A stretch of 64,000 nucleotides of DNA from Plumapathes pennacea (lineage: Eukaryota; Cnidaria; Anthozoa; Antipatharia; Myriopathidae), in NCBI GenBank assembly GCA_964036295.1, contig OZ038465.1, forward strand, positions 13,706,667 through 13,770,666, given 5' to 3'. Of this stretch, positions 47,301 through 58,387 are shown piece by piece. The translations under genes and the position numbers were made by a program. Below the pieces are notes generated by a model. The model did no database searches and was not told where the DNA came from. It saw only the letters and a list, made by a program, of their open reading frames with translations. Positions within the stretch are counted from its first letter, which is position 1. Each line of letters starts with the position of its first letter.

Positions 47301-50300
47301 AGGGTATCAGTTTTAGCATTTCAGTCTGAAATAGGGTATCAATTTTGAGCCTTTGGTCTGGAATAGGATCCGAACTCGCAGATTTTGGTCTGAAAAAAGG
47401 GTGATAATCGCAGATTTTGGTCTGAAATAGGGTAAAAATCCGCCAATTGTGGTCTGAAATAGGGTAAAAGGTTTTCAGTCCCGGGTGGCACACTTCCACC
47501 CAAACTTTACCCCCTCTCCCCTCCCCCCTCCCCCCCCGGAGATGACACACGAAGGCATTTTCCCCCCTGTTCCTTGTGCTTGTGACATTATTTCATATCG
47601 TGGTATTCTGTACAGTCTTGACTATGCAGTGGCTCAACTTTCAGCAATCCGTACCTGAATTACTTCAGCGACAAATCCTGCAACTTCCTTTGCAGTGCAG
47701 AAGTCAAGGACATCTTTAAGTTGATGGACATACTTCTCTGATGCTACACATCTCCCTAGAACAAGAAAACACCGAAAATACACCTTTTTTTTTTTCAAAT
47801 TCCTGTACGCTTCTATAACTCAATGTAGCATGCTGACACGTGCTCTATTTCTTTTTTTACCACAACACACTAGTTTCTCACTCTCTGATTGGTCGATTTA
47901 CCGTGGTAAATAAGAGTCCAGAGAACGATGCTGACGCCAGCATGTCACGCTTTGCAGCGAAATACAACGAAACTTTCCTGTATACTTTCTAAATATTGTG
48001 GCAAAAAACAAATTTCTACTGGTTTGCCGTGGTGTGGACTCTTATTTACCACAATTTACATCATCACATGGTCAAAATTAGTTGTGGACTCACTCGGCGA
48101 AGCGCCTCGTGAGTCCACAACATTTTGACCATGTGATGACGTATATCGTGGTAAATAAGAGTCCACACCACGGCAAACCAATGGAAATTTATTAAATTTA
48201 TTCACCAGTGAAATACTGATAGAACGAGAGATTTAACTGAAGAGTTTGAAGACAAACAGAAGGAGAGGTGATCGTATGCCCCAACTATTGTACGCATGTG
48301 TACAGTGAACTCTCTCTAAAGCCGACACCCTCAAGAGTAGCATTTAGTGTCCGCCTTACAGAGAGTTTAGTTACTAAGAAACAAGCGAAATCAGAAAGGA
48401 CCAAATCTGCATGCTGTCCTCCTTAGAGAGGTGTATGCTTTAGAGAGGTGTCTGCCTAGAGAGAGTTGACTGTACTTAAAAACCTTTACCTTGTACATGA
48501 TTAAAACATTTATAGATAAAACAACATTGAAAGCTTCCAAAAAACTAGACCCTCACCTGCTGCACAATCACACTGTCTTGGTGCCTGAAACAAAAAAGCA
48601 CAGAAGGAAATCAACAGGAAAGCTCTTGCAGGATACAGGTATAGCAACTGGAGTGCGAATCTTTGGAATTCTTCAGAACTTTTTAGAAATTATAGAAATT
48701 AATCAAAAGCATTAAAGTGTCCCTCTCATGAACCCAATTAAATGTTTCTGTTAACTTCTAGGAAAACAATGTGCAAAAAATTTGAAGGACAAATTAGGTT
48801 CCCAAAACACACAAAAATAAAAATGAGCAACAAAATAGGAAATTTAGAAACTACTCTTGTGTAAATTTACGTGTACTTTCATTACCTGTGCAACTGAGTC
48901 ACGACAGTTGGATCCTCCCCAAGGTCCTTGGAATACATCAGCATTCATAGTCTAAAAGCAACATATTTAAATATTAATGTAATAAAATTTTAATAAAAAC
49001 CGTATAATATTATAGTGCCCATATATGTACATAAATGTAACTGCATGTAGATATTTCTTAATCATATCAAAGGTTCCCAAGACCCACAATTTTCTAGGTA
49101 CCATTCACCACCCCTAAAGTCAGCTGGACCTGATCAAGAGAAGCACATGTACACTTTACCTTGCTGCTCCATTTTATCTATAGATCAGGGCCAGGTTGTT
49201 CAAAACCCGATTAAGCTAATCCAGGATTAACAACATTTTTTCCCCCAACCTCTCTGACAATAAACTGCACAGTTTTGTACAAAGATGGATTAAAAAGCTT
49301 GTTCCAGCTTAAAACGTATCAAGGAAGTCGTTGTGGACGAAATTACTTTCGCATCTTTAGACTTATGAATGAAAAGAAAGTTTAGACCTAATCCAGGATT
49401 AGCCTAATCATGCTTTGAAAAACCGGGCTCAGTACAGTACCTCACAGTACATATAGGGTAATGGACATGCTATCATGCTTACCTGATAGCACCCAAATCC
49501 TTGAGCAATGGTGAGCTTCCATGTACTGTGTGCTGTAATACCTAAAGTTTGTGGACTGGCACCATGGTAACCATTCCTAAAACAAACAGCAACAATAAGT
49601 CTGTAAGGATATAATATCGTATCTACTTTCTCACCCCATGTTCAAACAAATCTATAGTCCTGTACCTGAGCCCGATGATGTCAAAGTTGCCTGTGTGCGC
49701 TCTTGCCATCTGCATTGCCATGTCGTTGGCTTCAGAACCACTGTTCACAAAGTAGCAAACCTGCAGGAATGAGATGATGGAATTATCATGATGGTCCTAT
49801 TATATTTATCTGTGTGTCACAAATGAAAATATATTGTTTTGTTATATAGATATCAATGAAATACCAAGATTTCTCCAGTTCTAAAAATCAATATATTCCT
49901 CATGCAATATCTTCACACGTGAAAGATAAAAATGAAATGTTCACTGAGTGCACAATTTTGAAGATGGCAAGTTCTGACAGGAAATAAAGGCTGTGACATA
50001 TGTCTTTGTTCTGGATATTTCATCGATCTCTGTATACTAAACAGAACACTACATGGCTATGTAGAGATATGAATTTTACCTTTTCAAGTTGATCAACATT
50101 CAAAGATAAAATTTGTATCTCTACATGGCCATGTAATCCTCTATATGTTTACTATTCCTATTATACATCTTAATCTTATGACTTCCACCAACAATATTTT
50201 TTTAATGTTTATTACTAGCTAGGGTTCGTCAACTGCATAGTGATTGGTTGGAATTTAAATAATTTTAAATTTCAAAATTTCAAAATTTCAAAAAATTAAT

Positions 50301-50628
50301 AATAATTTTATAACAGCCAATAATAATATTATTGTTTTAACATATACAGCTCAACAATTACATGATGTTACAAAAGTATATCATTTATAGTAACAACACT
50401 GCAACTACAACACTTTGGATAAAAATGCATCCTACACAAAAAACCAGTTAGCTTCCTTTAAACCTAAGCATAAATTAAATAAAAGAAGCATCTGCAATAC
50501 CTTGAGGTTTCCAGGCATCCTTTCAGCCATAGCTTCAGCATATTCATGCAGTGTTGGGTGGTAATAAATGTTAGTTGTGTGCCACAAGTTATCCAACTGC
50601 TTCTTTGCAGCCTCCTTTACGTGTCTGC

Positions 50629-50659
<31 letters not shown>

Positions 50660-52979
50660 TATAATAATTTTCCAAACCAGGAACATTCATGATAGAATTT
50701 GATTCTCTTGGTCAAATAGGTTAATTATATTTAGTCGTGTTGCAAAATATATTTGGTTATCAGATTTCCTCCTTGTGATTCAGCATTTCGCACCTTAGCC
50801 GGTTAGATTTCCAGTTCACTCAAATAATGCAATACTTCATGTACTTAGTATATTCTGCTTTACCAAATACAAGTTACAGTAACGTGGATAATATATAGCA
50901 TGTGGAGACCTCAGGGGGAGAAAAAAATCAAGCGCACAGAGGATTGTGGAAATTAGAGAGAAGCAGAAGGACAAAGCTCCCGTCCCTTCCCCTTCCTGTT
51001 GTCCCCTGTGCACCCTCTTTTTTCCTTTTCCACCCTACCCCCTCCCCTAGGGAGCCCATGCAGCCTCTGCAGAGTTCTGTGGAGACTGCAAAGGAGAGAG
51101 AACTGCAGCCATGCATTTGTCAATTTGTCAAAAATTAATGTTACCTGAGTACTTGCTTACTCAATCAAATCCTGACACATTTAAACTGCATTTTTATTTA
51201 TTAGGACCAATAATTGGTATAATATTATTATACACTCACGGATGACAGTGCCCCACACTGATTGTGACAATTCCCCCAAACATATCCAAGTATCGCTTTC
51301 CAGCTGAATCCCACAGCCACTGCATGTGACCCTATAACCAATAACATCAATAAAAAAATCACACATACACCTTATTCATAAAAGTACAAGCATGTTCTCT
51401 GATTTTATAGTATTGCTGCATCAGTGCAAGAAATATTAGTATGCACTCCAAGTATGTGATACCAAAATTAGAAAACCTTGAGAAATTTGAGTGCGGTAGC
51501 TTGAAAATCTGTAAAGGTACTGTTTTAAGATTTGTAGAGATTTTGTCTGGACAAATTCTGGCCACACTGTCATGTATGTGCTACACTTTACATACAAATT
51601 AGTTAGCACTACTCACTGCATTTTGTACAGGGCAGGTTGGGATAATTTAGGGTCAAAAATAGCTGGCTTAGATGGCATGCACACACAGTATATATATGAC
51701 TTATTGTTATTACCTTCCACATAAAAACTGGGTTCTTGTAATATAAGTAGACAGCTGGGTTTACAATTGTGCTTCTAATCTCCTTTGCTTTATCAAAGGA
51801 CATACCCTGAAACATCACAGCAAAACACAGTATTAATATTCATACCAGTGCTAGATTCTGTGAAAGGGGGTTCGAGCGGGGGAAGTCCTCCCTGCTGGTC
51901 CCCTCCCCACCTTCTCCCTTCTCCTCTCCCTGCTCCCCCCTCCCCCTTTCACACTCCATAAAGACAACATACCTTGTATGGTCCAGGATCAAAGTCACAC
52001 TTTGGCATTTCAACTTCCAGTTCAGGAGTGGGTGATGCAGATGCAGCTTTCTGAAGGAGTGGACCACCTGAAAAAAGTACTGGTAAGCGACTTTTGAAAT
52101 ACATTCTTAATTTTTTCAGTTTTTCTGACCAGGATATCCTTAAACCATTTCAAGGTAAGAGGTATTACATTTAATTTTTACAAGCCTACATGTATACAGT
52201 TGATTTTGGATGACTGTCAAAGGTAATCAAATAATTTATTGCCACACATGGTCTTGCATTTTTTCCTGGTATGCTGTTTTGGTTCAGTTCAGCATTAGCT
52301 TGGCCAATCAGAGACATATAAGTGCAAAACCTGAAAATTTGCAACCTGCTCACACAAGCAAAGAAGTGGCAATGTGTTTTCTTGCAGTGCTGGCTGAATT
52401 CTCAATCAAAGTAAATTTAATACAATCACAAATTTATTCATGCTTCTGCTTGCAGTTGAAAATGTTTTTCTGTGCTTGGTGCTACAGCATAATATAATGA
52501 CTTGTGGAATTGTCAAATCAATGTTAGCTGCATTGGATGACTCTGCATAATTACAACCCAACAAACCTTATCAATTTCTTACTCTACGAGATGGTATAAA
52601 TGGTATCCCTCTCTCTGCATTTAATAATTACCACGAGGTGTTGTACAGTACCACACGCTATTCTATAAGGTGTTGTGGAGTACACAAACACAGACACCCA
52701 GACAGACGGCCTAGCTAGAGGAACATCGCATAACGAGAAATCGCCGCCGCAAGAAGACTGGTCTAACACCATAAACTTAACACAAGAAACAAGCCTCCCC
52801 AAAAACACTCCAGAAATATTGGAAACGCCTTCACAGACGTGGCAATTTAATACTCTGCCGCGTTTGATTTCAGCACAACAAAACGAAAATCAATGGTTAC
52901 CTGAACGAACCGACAGCAGCCTCTTCCCAAACTGAAGTCCAAGACCTGGACGAGAAGCGCGTACAAACATCGTGTACAT
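44373..52979 (-). CDS. AGXT2: Mitochondrial alanine-glyoxylate aminotransferase 2 (17 exons)
   Basis: Joined by splice sites and phase into 513 aa. Exons: 52901-52979, 51973-52067, 51714-51806, 51240-51331, 50501-50624, 49666-49760, 49483-49576, 48886-48951, 48557-48584, 47655-47755, 47009-47101, 46323-46395, 46054-46113, 45698-45786, 45455-45607, 45093-45191, 44373-44480. It is a class III PLP-dependent aminotransferase; AGXT2 enzymes transaminate glyoxylate with alanine and also handle beta-aminoisobutyrate and dimethylarginines in mitochondria. Seen here: an Arg-rich, acid-free N-terminus ([14 protein letters not shown]) suited to mitochondrial import, GHCHP, NSGSEAN (167-173), [15 protein letters not shown] with D319, VQTGFGR, and PLP lysine K349 in MAKGIGNG, then [13 protein letters not shown]. 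The length matches the family (about 514). Oddity: AEVIQ where the family has AEPIQ. An in-frame second Met lies three codons after the chosen start. Confidence 0.96.
47285..47480 (+). repeat. Degenerate tandem repeat in AGXT2 intron 10
   Basis: Five spaced copies of ttggtctgaaatagggta (with variants) recur every 35-50 bases, flanked by C/T- and G-rich runs. Non-coding. Confidence 0.85.
48020..48180. repeat. Near-perfect 161-bp palindrome in AGXT2 intron 9
   Basis: tggtttgccgtggtgtggac at the left edge is mirrored by gtccacaccacggcaaacca at the right edge. The arms meet at ggactcactcggcgaagcgc/ctcgtgagtcc with almost no spacer. A partial extra copy of the arm (gtggtaaataagagtcca) lies just upstream at about 47903. 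Likely a palindromic foldback MITE. Confidence 0.9.
48301..48474. mobile_element. Short pogo-like MITE in AGXT2 intron 9
   Basis: Ends tacagtgaactctctctaaa and gagagagttgactgta are inverted repeats bounded by TA. The interior carries a second inverted pair (gtgtccgcc and gaggtgtctgcc). About 174 bp, non-coding. Confidence 0.7.
49188..49430. mobile_element. MITE in AGXT2 intron 7
   Basis: gttgttcaaaacccgattaa with ctaatccaggatta at the left pairs with aatccaggattagcctaatc and tttgaaaaaccgggc at the right. Inverted ends of about 40 bases flank a 150-base interior. Confidence 0.75.
50045..50140. repeat. Hairpin-forming inverted repeat in AGXT2 intron 5
   Basis: acatggctatgtagagatat with gaattttacc pairs with ataaaatttgtatctctaca and tggccatgt. 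The arms are about 36 bases with an 18-base loop. Confidence 0.75.
50634..50660 (+). repeat. Microsatellite (ATA)n
   Basis: Runs of aat/ata trinucleotide sit just outside the acceptor of AGXT2 exon 5. Confidence 0.9.
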
Positions 52980-53474
52980 CCTGAAAAGAGTGTGTCTATG
53001 ATAGCGTAATAGGTGGCATGACCTTTTACTAGACTAGACTCAGACCCCTTGCGTAACATAAACAAGTTTATTCCAGTTTTTAAACACAATGGACTGGAAG
53101 AAACTTGTGTGATAACTGGTTTTAGAATGGCGTCGGCAAGGAGTGAAAAAAAGTCGATGTGGCAAAGCTACCAACTCCAAAGGAAGGGTTCTTGAACGTC
53201 AGATTTCTTTTTTTAGCTTACCAGGCATCGCGTGACCTTTAATAGTTCCTCGCTCGGATGGTTTTCGGCCGTGCGTGCGGTCACCTTATTTTTGTGTCAG
53301 CGGTCATTGCACTGTGCAGGTACTTCATATATCATACTTTATTATGTCCCCGCTATATACACAATGCCAACATTGTGCGTATGTGACACAAGGTGAATAA
53401 CTCAATTCATCCCTTTCAATCAACTTCAAGTTCTTCCTTCAAGCACCACGCATTTCTTCATTAGAAATCAGACC

Positions 53475-53480
53475 TTTATT
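53475..53480 (-). terminator. Likely poly(A) signal of the homeobox gene
   Basis: AATAAA on the - strand, about 280 bases past the homeobox stop codon. A second AATAAA lies at about 53338-53343. Either could define the 3' end. Confidence 0.4.
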
Positions 53481-53756
53481 GGCAGTTTGAAAAATTGACC
53501 TAAACACAGTAAAGTCGTAACGCAGATTGTACAGTTGGGAAACTAACTCTTAAGGTAGTCTACGGTATGTACTCATACATTCTTTCTTACACCTGCTACC
53601 ATGTCCGGTTGTTATAAACTCACAAGTAAAGGCGAGTTTAGAAAAAAGAAAACACCAATCTGCCATATGCTCTTAGTTTTGAAATGTGCACGACAGAAAC
53701 GAGCTTATTTTCAACAAATGGAATTTTGCGCATGCTCCATCTTGAGAGCTGCAACA

Positions 53757-55316
53757 TTACTGTTCACGATTGAAGGCGCTCACCAGGGTCACCGCGGCGA
53801 TGTACTCATCTGGAGACAGTCGCTCTGCTGTGCTGTCAGCCTGGCTGTTTGTCGATGCGGGTTTCATGGCTGCTGACATAGTCGAAAAAAGCAAGGGTTG
53901 TTTGACTGCGGAACAGGGCGGGAAATACGGTTCAAAATGCGAGGATGACGTCATAGGCAGGGACGGAGAGTGACCTGGTGCTTGTTGCGGGAAACCATAC
54001 GATGTCCCATACGGCGCGGGAAAAGACCATGTGACCTTAGTGTCGTGGGAAGTCGGAAGCGGTGGGAAAGCTCTCTGGTGAGGGAAGAGCTGGCACGGAA
54101 CTTGTGACACGTGACCATCCATGAATCCTGGGAGTGGCAAAGGAGCTGGTTTGTTTTTTACTTCTCGCTTACGCCATCTTGCACGTCGGTTTTGAAACCA
54201 AACCTATGAATGAAGGTGACATAATCTTTTAACTACAGAATATTCCGTTGTTGTTTCTTAAGGTCCCCCTTGAAGACGGCGTTACGCGGATACGCAGTGA
54301 ATGTTTTTATATATTTTATATGAAGTGGATATATCCGGATACGATAACTTCAGGAACAATTATGCATTTTATGACAAAAAATAGGACAAACTCAGAAAAG
54401 CGATGCGTTGCAGAGTGTGTCAGACGAAGACTTTGTGGCCATATGTGACTGGCTGCATGTAAAACTAAAACCGCACTGAAGAATGACAAAAACCGGAAAA
54501 CTTTGTGAACAAGATTTGAATGATTTTGTTGACGCAACATGTAGAAATAACCCGTTTTGTGTCTCTTCGTATCACACTCTGCGTCACATACCTCGTACTG
54601 ATAAAGTTATGGTAAGTTCGTTACCTGTATCCTGTCCTCTCCAATCGCAAGTTCGCCCGCCAAGTTTGTTCTCAAGGTGATGCCTGGAAATTTTTCTTCT
54701 CGAAACACTTCTTCGAGACGGTCAAGTTGATCGACTGAAAAAGCGGTTCTCCTTCGCCTTTGTCGAGGTTTAGCATCTAGGAAAGAAAATATTAACAAAT
54801 TAGGATCAAATATCGGTTAACTCTTAAAGTTAGGTACCTCTCGGCTCTCTCGTACGTACATCGGAAATTAACTTTCACTTCCGCGGCTTATCTATCGACG
54901 CGCGTGCTAGTGAGATTCGGCCGTTAAACTCACGTGGTCTAACACGAGGAAAGCAATATAAGACCTTTAATCTAGTTACATGCGCCCAAATTACATTTGT
55001 TTGCATGCGTGCTAGTTCCTAACTTTCAAGGGTAAGTGTTAGTTAATATTGAGTCACCTATAGTATGCCGTTAAAATTGAAAGTTTCAGTAAACGTTGTC
55101 AACTCATCAGGTAAAAATTGCGTGCGCCAAAGCACGAGATGAGATACGTCTATCTCAAACAGATAACGCTAAAGGAAACCATTGGGTTTTGAAAAAGCAA
55201 ACACTCGAAATTGCACGTGGGAAAATGCTTATGAGAAAGCCGCGGGTAAAGGTTGTGAATAAATTCTTACCCTCTGCTGCATCCGGGTGTTTTCTCTTTG
55301 GTGCTTTTGATGCCAT
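53757..55316 (-). CDS. Paired-like (PRD-class) homeobox transcription factor
   Basis: Three exons (55271-55316, 54625-54776, 53757-54203) join in phase to 214 aa. The homeodomain is residues 21-80: RRRRTAF at its start, FPGITLR in the middle, and helix 3 VWFQNRRARWRKRE with Q70 at homeodomain position 50, N71 at 51 and W68/F69 at 48/49. The intron between homeodomain positions 46 and 47 is the position typical of PRD-class genes. There is no paired domain. The N-terminus is only 20 residues (KAPKRK basic stretch). The C-terminal 130 residues are rich in Pro/Ser and end LSPDEYIAAVTLVSAF; a clear OAR motif is not seen. The PGI motif and EDRIQ resemble HESX/ANF-type factors most, with Mix- or Prop-type as alternatives, so no symbol is given. 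It binds DNA in the nucleus, probably at TAAT-type sites (family knowledge). Confidence 0.93.
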
Positions 55317-56945
55317 ATTATTGACTCAGATACTGTGTTGCTAGTGTTCGTCAACTTGCGCACTCCAACTGATCACTGCACTCAACGCTTGCACAGGATC
55401 GAATGGTGCCTGTTCCACATGCGCCACTGTTTATAGCTGAGTTTAATTGTATGCGTGGGTTGGGCAGGTCAAAACAAAGAGTTTTACAATTACTTCATTA
55501 AGAAACCATTTGACACCTCGGGGGAAACGGGCGCGGCATCACATTTGATTGACAGCTTCACACAGTGCCCGTATACACAATGATCAGGAAGTGTGACCGA
55601 GGAAAACAAATCAATCAGAACTGTTTTCATTGTGGTCGTAATTGCTTTTGCTTTTGTGTGAAATCAAATTAGGCTTTAAACACTTCTCGACATCTTTTTT
55701 TCACGAATTAGTAAACACACGATAAAATGCTATTATTACTTGTTTTCGGTTGAGTCAATACTCTCTTGACTCTAAGTCCTCCGAGCGGCAAAAAAATTAG
55801 AAAACCTCTGGTACCAGGGTACTCTTGGTGCAGCGTAATCGAGTATTTTGTTTGATCGACTTTAACTTAAAGCATTCAAACCGCTTCGAAAAGATTTTAT
55901 CATTGTTTGCATTGAGTGACAAGGTGAGAAATCAGAATTCGGTTTTCTTTCCGGTTAACCACATTACTGTTACTTTTCCTGTTTTTCCTTTCGCCTCGTG
56001 ACACTTTGAACAGAAGTTAATATACAGCCAATCCTGATACTATAAAAGAATTTACTGAGGTCTTCAGCTTTTCTGGTGAGACGTTCCCAAAAGCAGTCTT
56101 TCCGGTGCACGTGTAGTTCTGGTTGAAGGCGAGCGAAAAAATCTTGAAAATAGTTTCCGTTGTGTGAGCCGCCGGTAGTAGGTCAAGAAAATATGCGAGC
56201 AATACTGAAATTATATTAAACTTTAGAAGCTGGTAAGAAAAAGCCTTTTGCTTTGATGTTCTATATACTTCAGCTCGTGCCATCCAGACTTTTTTGCTTT
56301 GGCCACAAAAAGTTTGGCTCCAAAGTTTTCACTCTTCCAGTGTCATATTTTTTAGTTTTAGAATGAGCCACATACAAAAGTCTTGACTCTTGCAAAACAG
56401 CGAACAAACAACAGTCGATTAAAACATCTCGGCTTGGGCGGCATTTTTAAAGCCGTTTTGCACAGCACTTTAGTGTTATAATTCTATTATCTTGGAACTA
56501 CAAATCAAAGTCTCTCTCTTCGACAGATAATTTACCTGAGAGTTATCTAAGCTGCTTTCTCATTCTGCTTCAGGTCTGAAACCGTTTTTGTTGCGCGCTG
56601 TTGCATGTCTCAGGAGGCACCCCTTACGTAAGTGAATCGATCTTGACTGATCAGATCACGTGTCTTCAGCTGCGTTGACCGATAGAAGTTATCCTCGCGT
56701 CAGGCCTAAGTGGTCATACCCAGCGGCATAGTATAAAATATTACCTGCTACCAGGGTAATAATGCAAGATATATGCTGCTGATGCATGCACTCTAGCTGG
56801 GAAATCAAACTCCCATTAGGTGATTAGCCCTTTTAGTTTGTCGGCTCAACCTCTGTTCTTTTGTTATTCAAAACTAGACATTCGAGTTGTTTGTAGTCAT
56901 GAATACTGTAGTTTTCACACCCAAAAGGCTTTTGTCAAATTGCAG

Positions 56946-56990
56946 TTTTTTTTTTTTTTTGTTTTTTTTTTCTTCTTCTTCTTCTTCTTA
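56946..56990 (+). repeat. Poly-T and (TTC)n run
   Basis: About 30 mostly T bases followed by cttcttcttcttcttctta. Confidence 0.95.
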
Positions 56991-57694
56991 ATTTGGACAA
57001 GGAACAGGTTATAGTTGGCGAGCCACTAGTCAATGCACGAGTGATGAAGACAGAATTCATTATTAATAATTAGTAGTTTACTGAATAAGCTTTCATCTGA
57101 GCAAGGTATCAAAATCCAAGTACTCCTCTGGTGGAAGAGGGCGAAAATTGTTCACTCTTAGGAGTGAAAGGTAACCAAGAAACATTAAAAAGAAACTGTT
57201 TAAACAGAGAACCGCCTCTAGCTACTGTCTGAGCTTGTGGGTCTAAGATTGTGGGAACGTTTCAATATTGTATAACTAAAGAGTTAACTGCGTGTGAACA
57301 CTGAGACCGCGCAAAAATACATTTTTTGATTAATTCTCCGGCGCGGAAGCCCTGCGAGTTGAGCAAAAGAAAAACGAAGACTTCAATCAAAGCAGCAAGG
57401 CAGCTGTAAGCTCGCGAATTTCTAAAAAGTACTTTTGCAGGAGTAGGTATTTAATAGAACTGGCCGGGCCACATCATAAAATTATTTTCCTCAATTTTAT
57501 AGGCATCTGGAAGTTCGCATCCGTTTTCGCGGGCCTCCACTTTCACTGAACCGCTTATTCGATTTAGTTTCAGTTTTGAAAACCCTCATTTACAAAGCGG
57601 CAAAGGGTGAAAATTATGAAACTTAGTGTGGCGCTTGAAATGGGAGAATTTAAAATAAAAAAGAAAAGAAAAGAAGATTTGATCGCAAAAAGTT

Positions 57695-57870
57695 AAAAGA
57701 AAAACCGGGTATCGAACCCGGTCCCATGACACCGCACAGTGGTCGGGGGAGAGTTTTCCAGCCCCCAAGCCAGACCGAGGAGCAACCCGCCAACACCCGT
57801 CTACGCCTAGCTTTCAGACCGAACGGGGAGAGATAATTCGGCCCCCAAGCCATAGTGAACTATCCCTTGC
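57695..57870 (-). repeat. tRNA-like, probably tRNA-derived SINE
   Basis: On the - strand, ccgggttcgatacccgg forms a perfect T-arm (5-bp stem, 7-base loop) containing the Pol III B-box ggttcgatacc, followed by a T-run. Upstream, atggcttgggggc with ctctcccc occurs twice about 70 bases apart, as if a D-arm/A-box half was duplicated. I cannot fold a normal cloverleaf with acceptor stem and anticodon, so a functional tRNA is unlikely. A tRNA pseudogene is the alternative. Confidence 0.5.
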
Positions 57871-57974
57871 CTGGAAGAGCGCAGTAGATGTTAGCCGACT
57901 TATTAGTAATATGTATCCAGTCAGCTATATAGTCTTTGATACATCAGGCCGAAAGGAAAGACGTTTTGATTGCA

Positions 57975-58018
57975 AAAATAAATAAACAAATAAATAAACA
58001 AATAAACAAATAAACAAA
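57975..58018 (+). repeat. (AAAT)n / (AAAC)n run
   Basis: Tetranucleotide repeat of aataaataaacaaataaac type, about 370 bases before the DGKE start. Confidence 0.9.
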
Positions 58019-58387
58019 AAATGAGAAAGGGAAATTTTGAAGTCAATTGTTGACACAGCATGACGGACTACTGACGCAGTTTTGACTACAATAAGGTTGT
58101 GCTTTCCACTTCGTGGGACGCCGACCTTAAAAATGTCACCGCAAAAACTACTTCGACAATCGCGTTGTCGATTTTGTTGCGTTGTCCGAAATTCGATACT
58201 GCCCAAATTGGGAACAGAACTTCCATATTTGGAACCATTGCTGACTAATCACATAAAGCTGCGCTTTTCACCTCGTAATGAACTTAGGTTCCAGGTCCTC
58301 TCGTTCAAACTGGTGACTGCTGACCTTCTGAATGCCAGCTTCTTGCGAATTTTCTGGTGCAGATGGAGAGCTGTTTTGTAATGTAAA

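Larger units (their letters stand above)
55317..58387. other. Divergent intergenic region between the homeobox gene and DGKE
   Basis: The homeobox gene leaves to the left and DGKE to the right, so both promoters lie here. No gene is seen. It holds a T-rich/TTC run (about 56946-56990), a tRNA-like repeat and a (TAAA)n run (about 57975-58018). No clear TATA box was identified. Confidence 0.5.

Noticed and set aside
47285..47480. Regularly spaced repeats resembling a CRISPR array
   Set aside because: Repeats are degenerate, spacing is irregular, and they lie in an intron of a eukaryotic gene.
51840..52067. 75-aa - strand frame
   Set aside because: It is an off-frame reading of AGXT2 exon 2 and the following intron.
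57695..57870. Functional tRNA gene
   Set aside because: Only the T-arm/B-box is convincing; no acceptor stem or normal anticodon arm could be paired.
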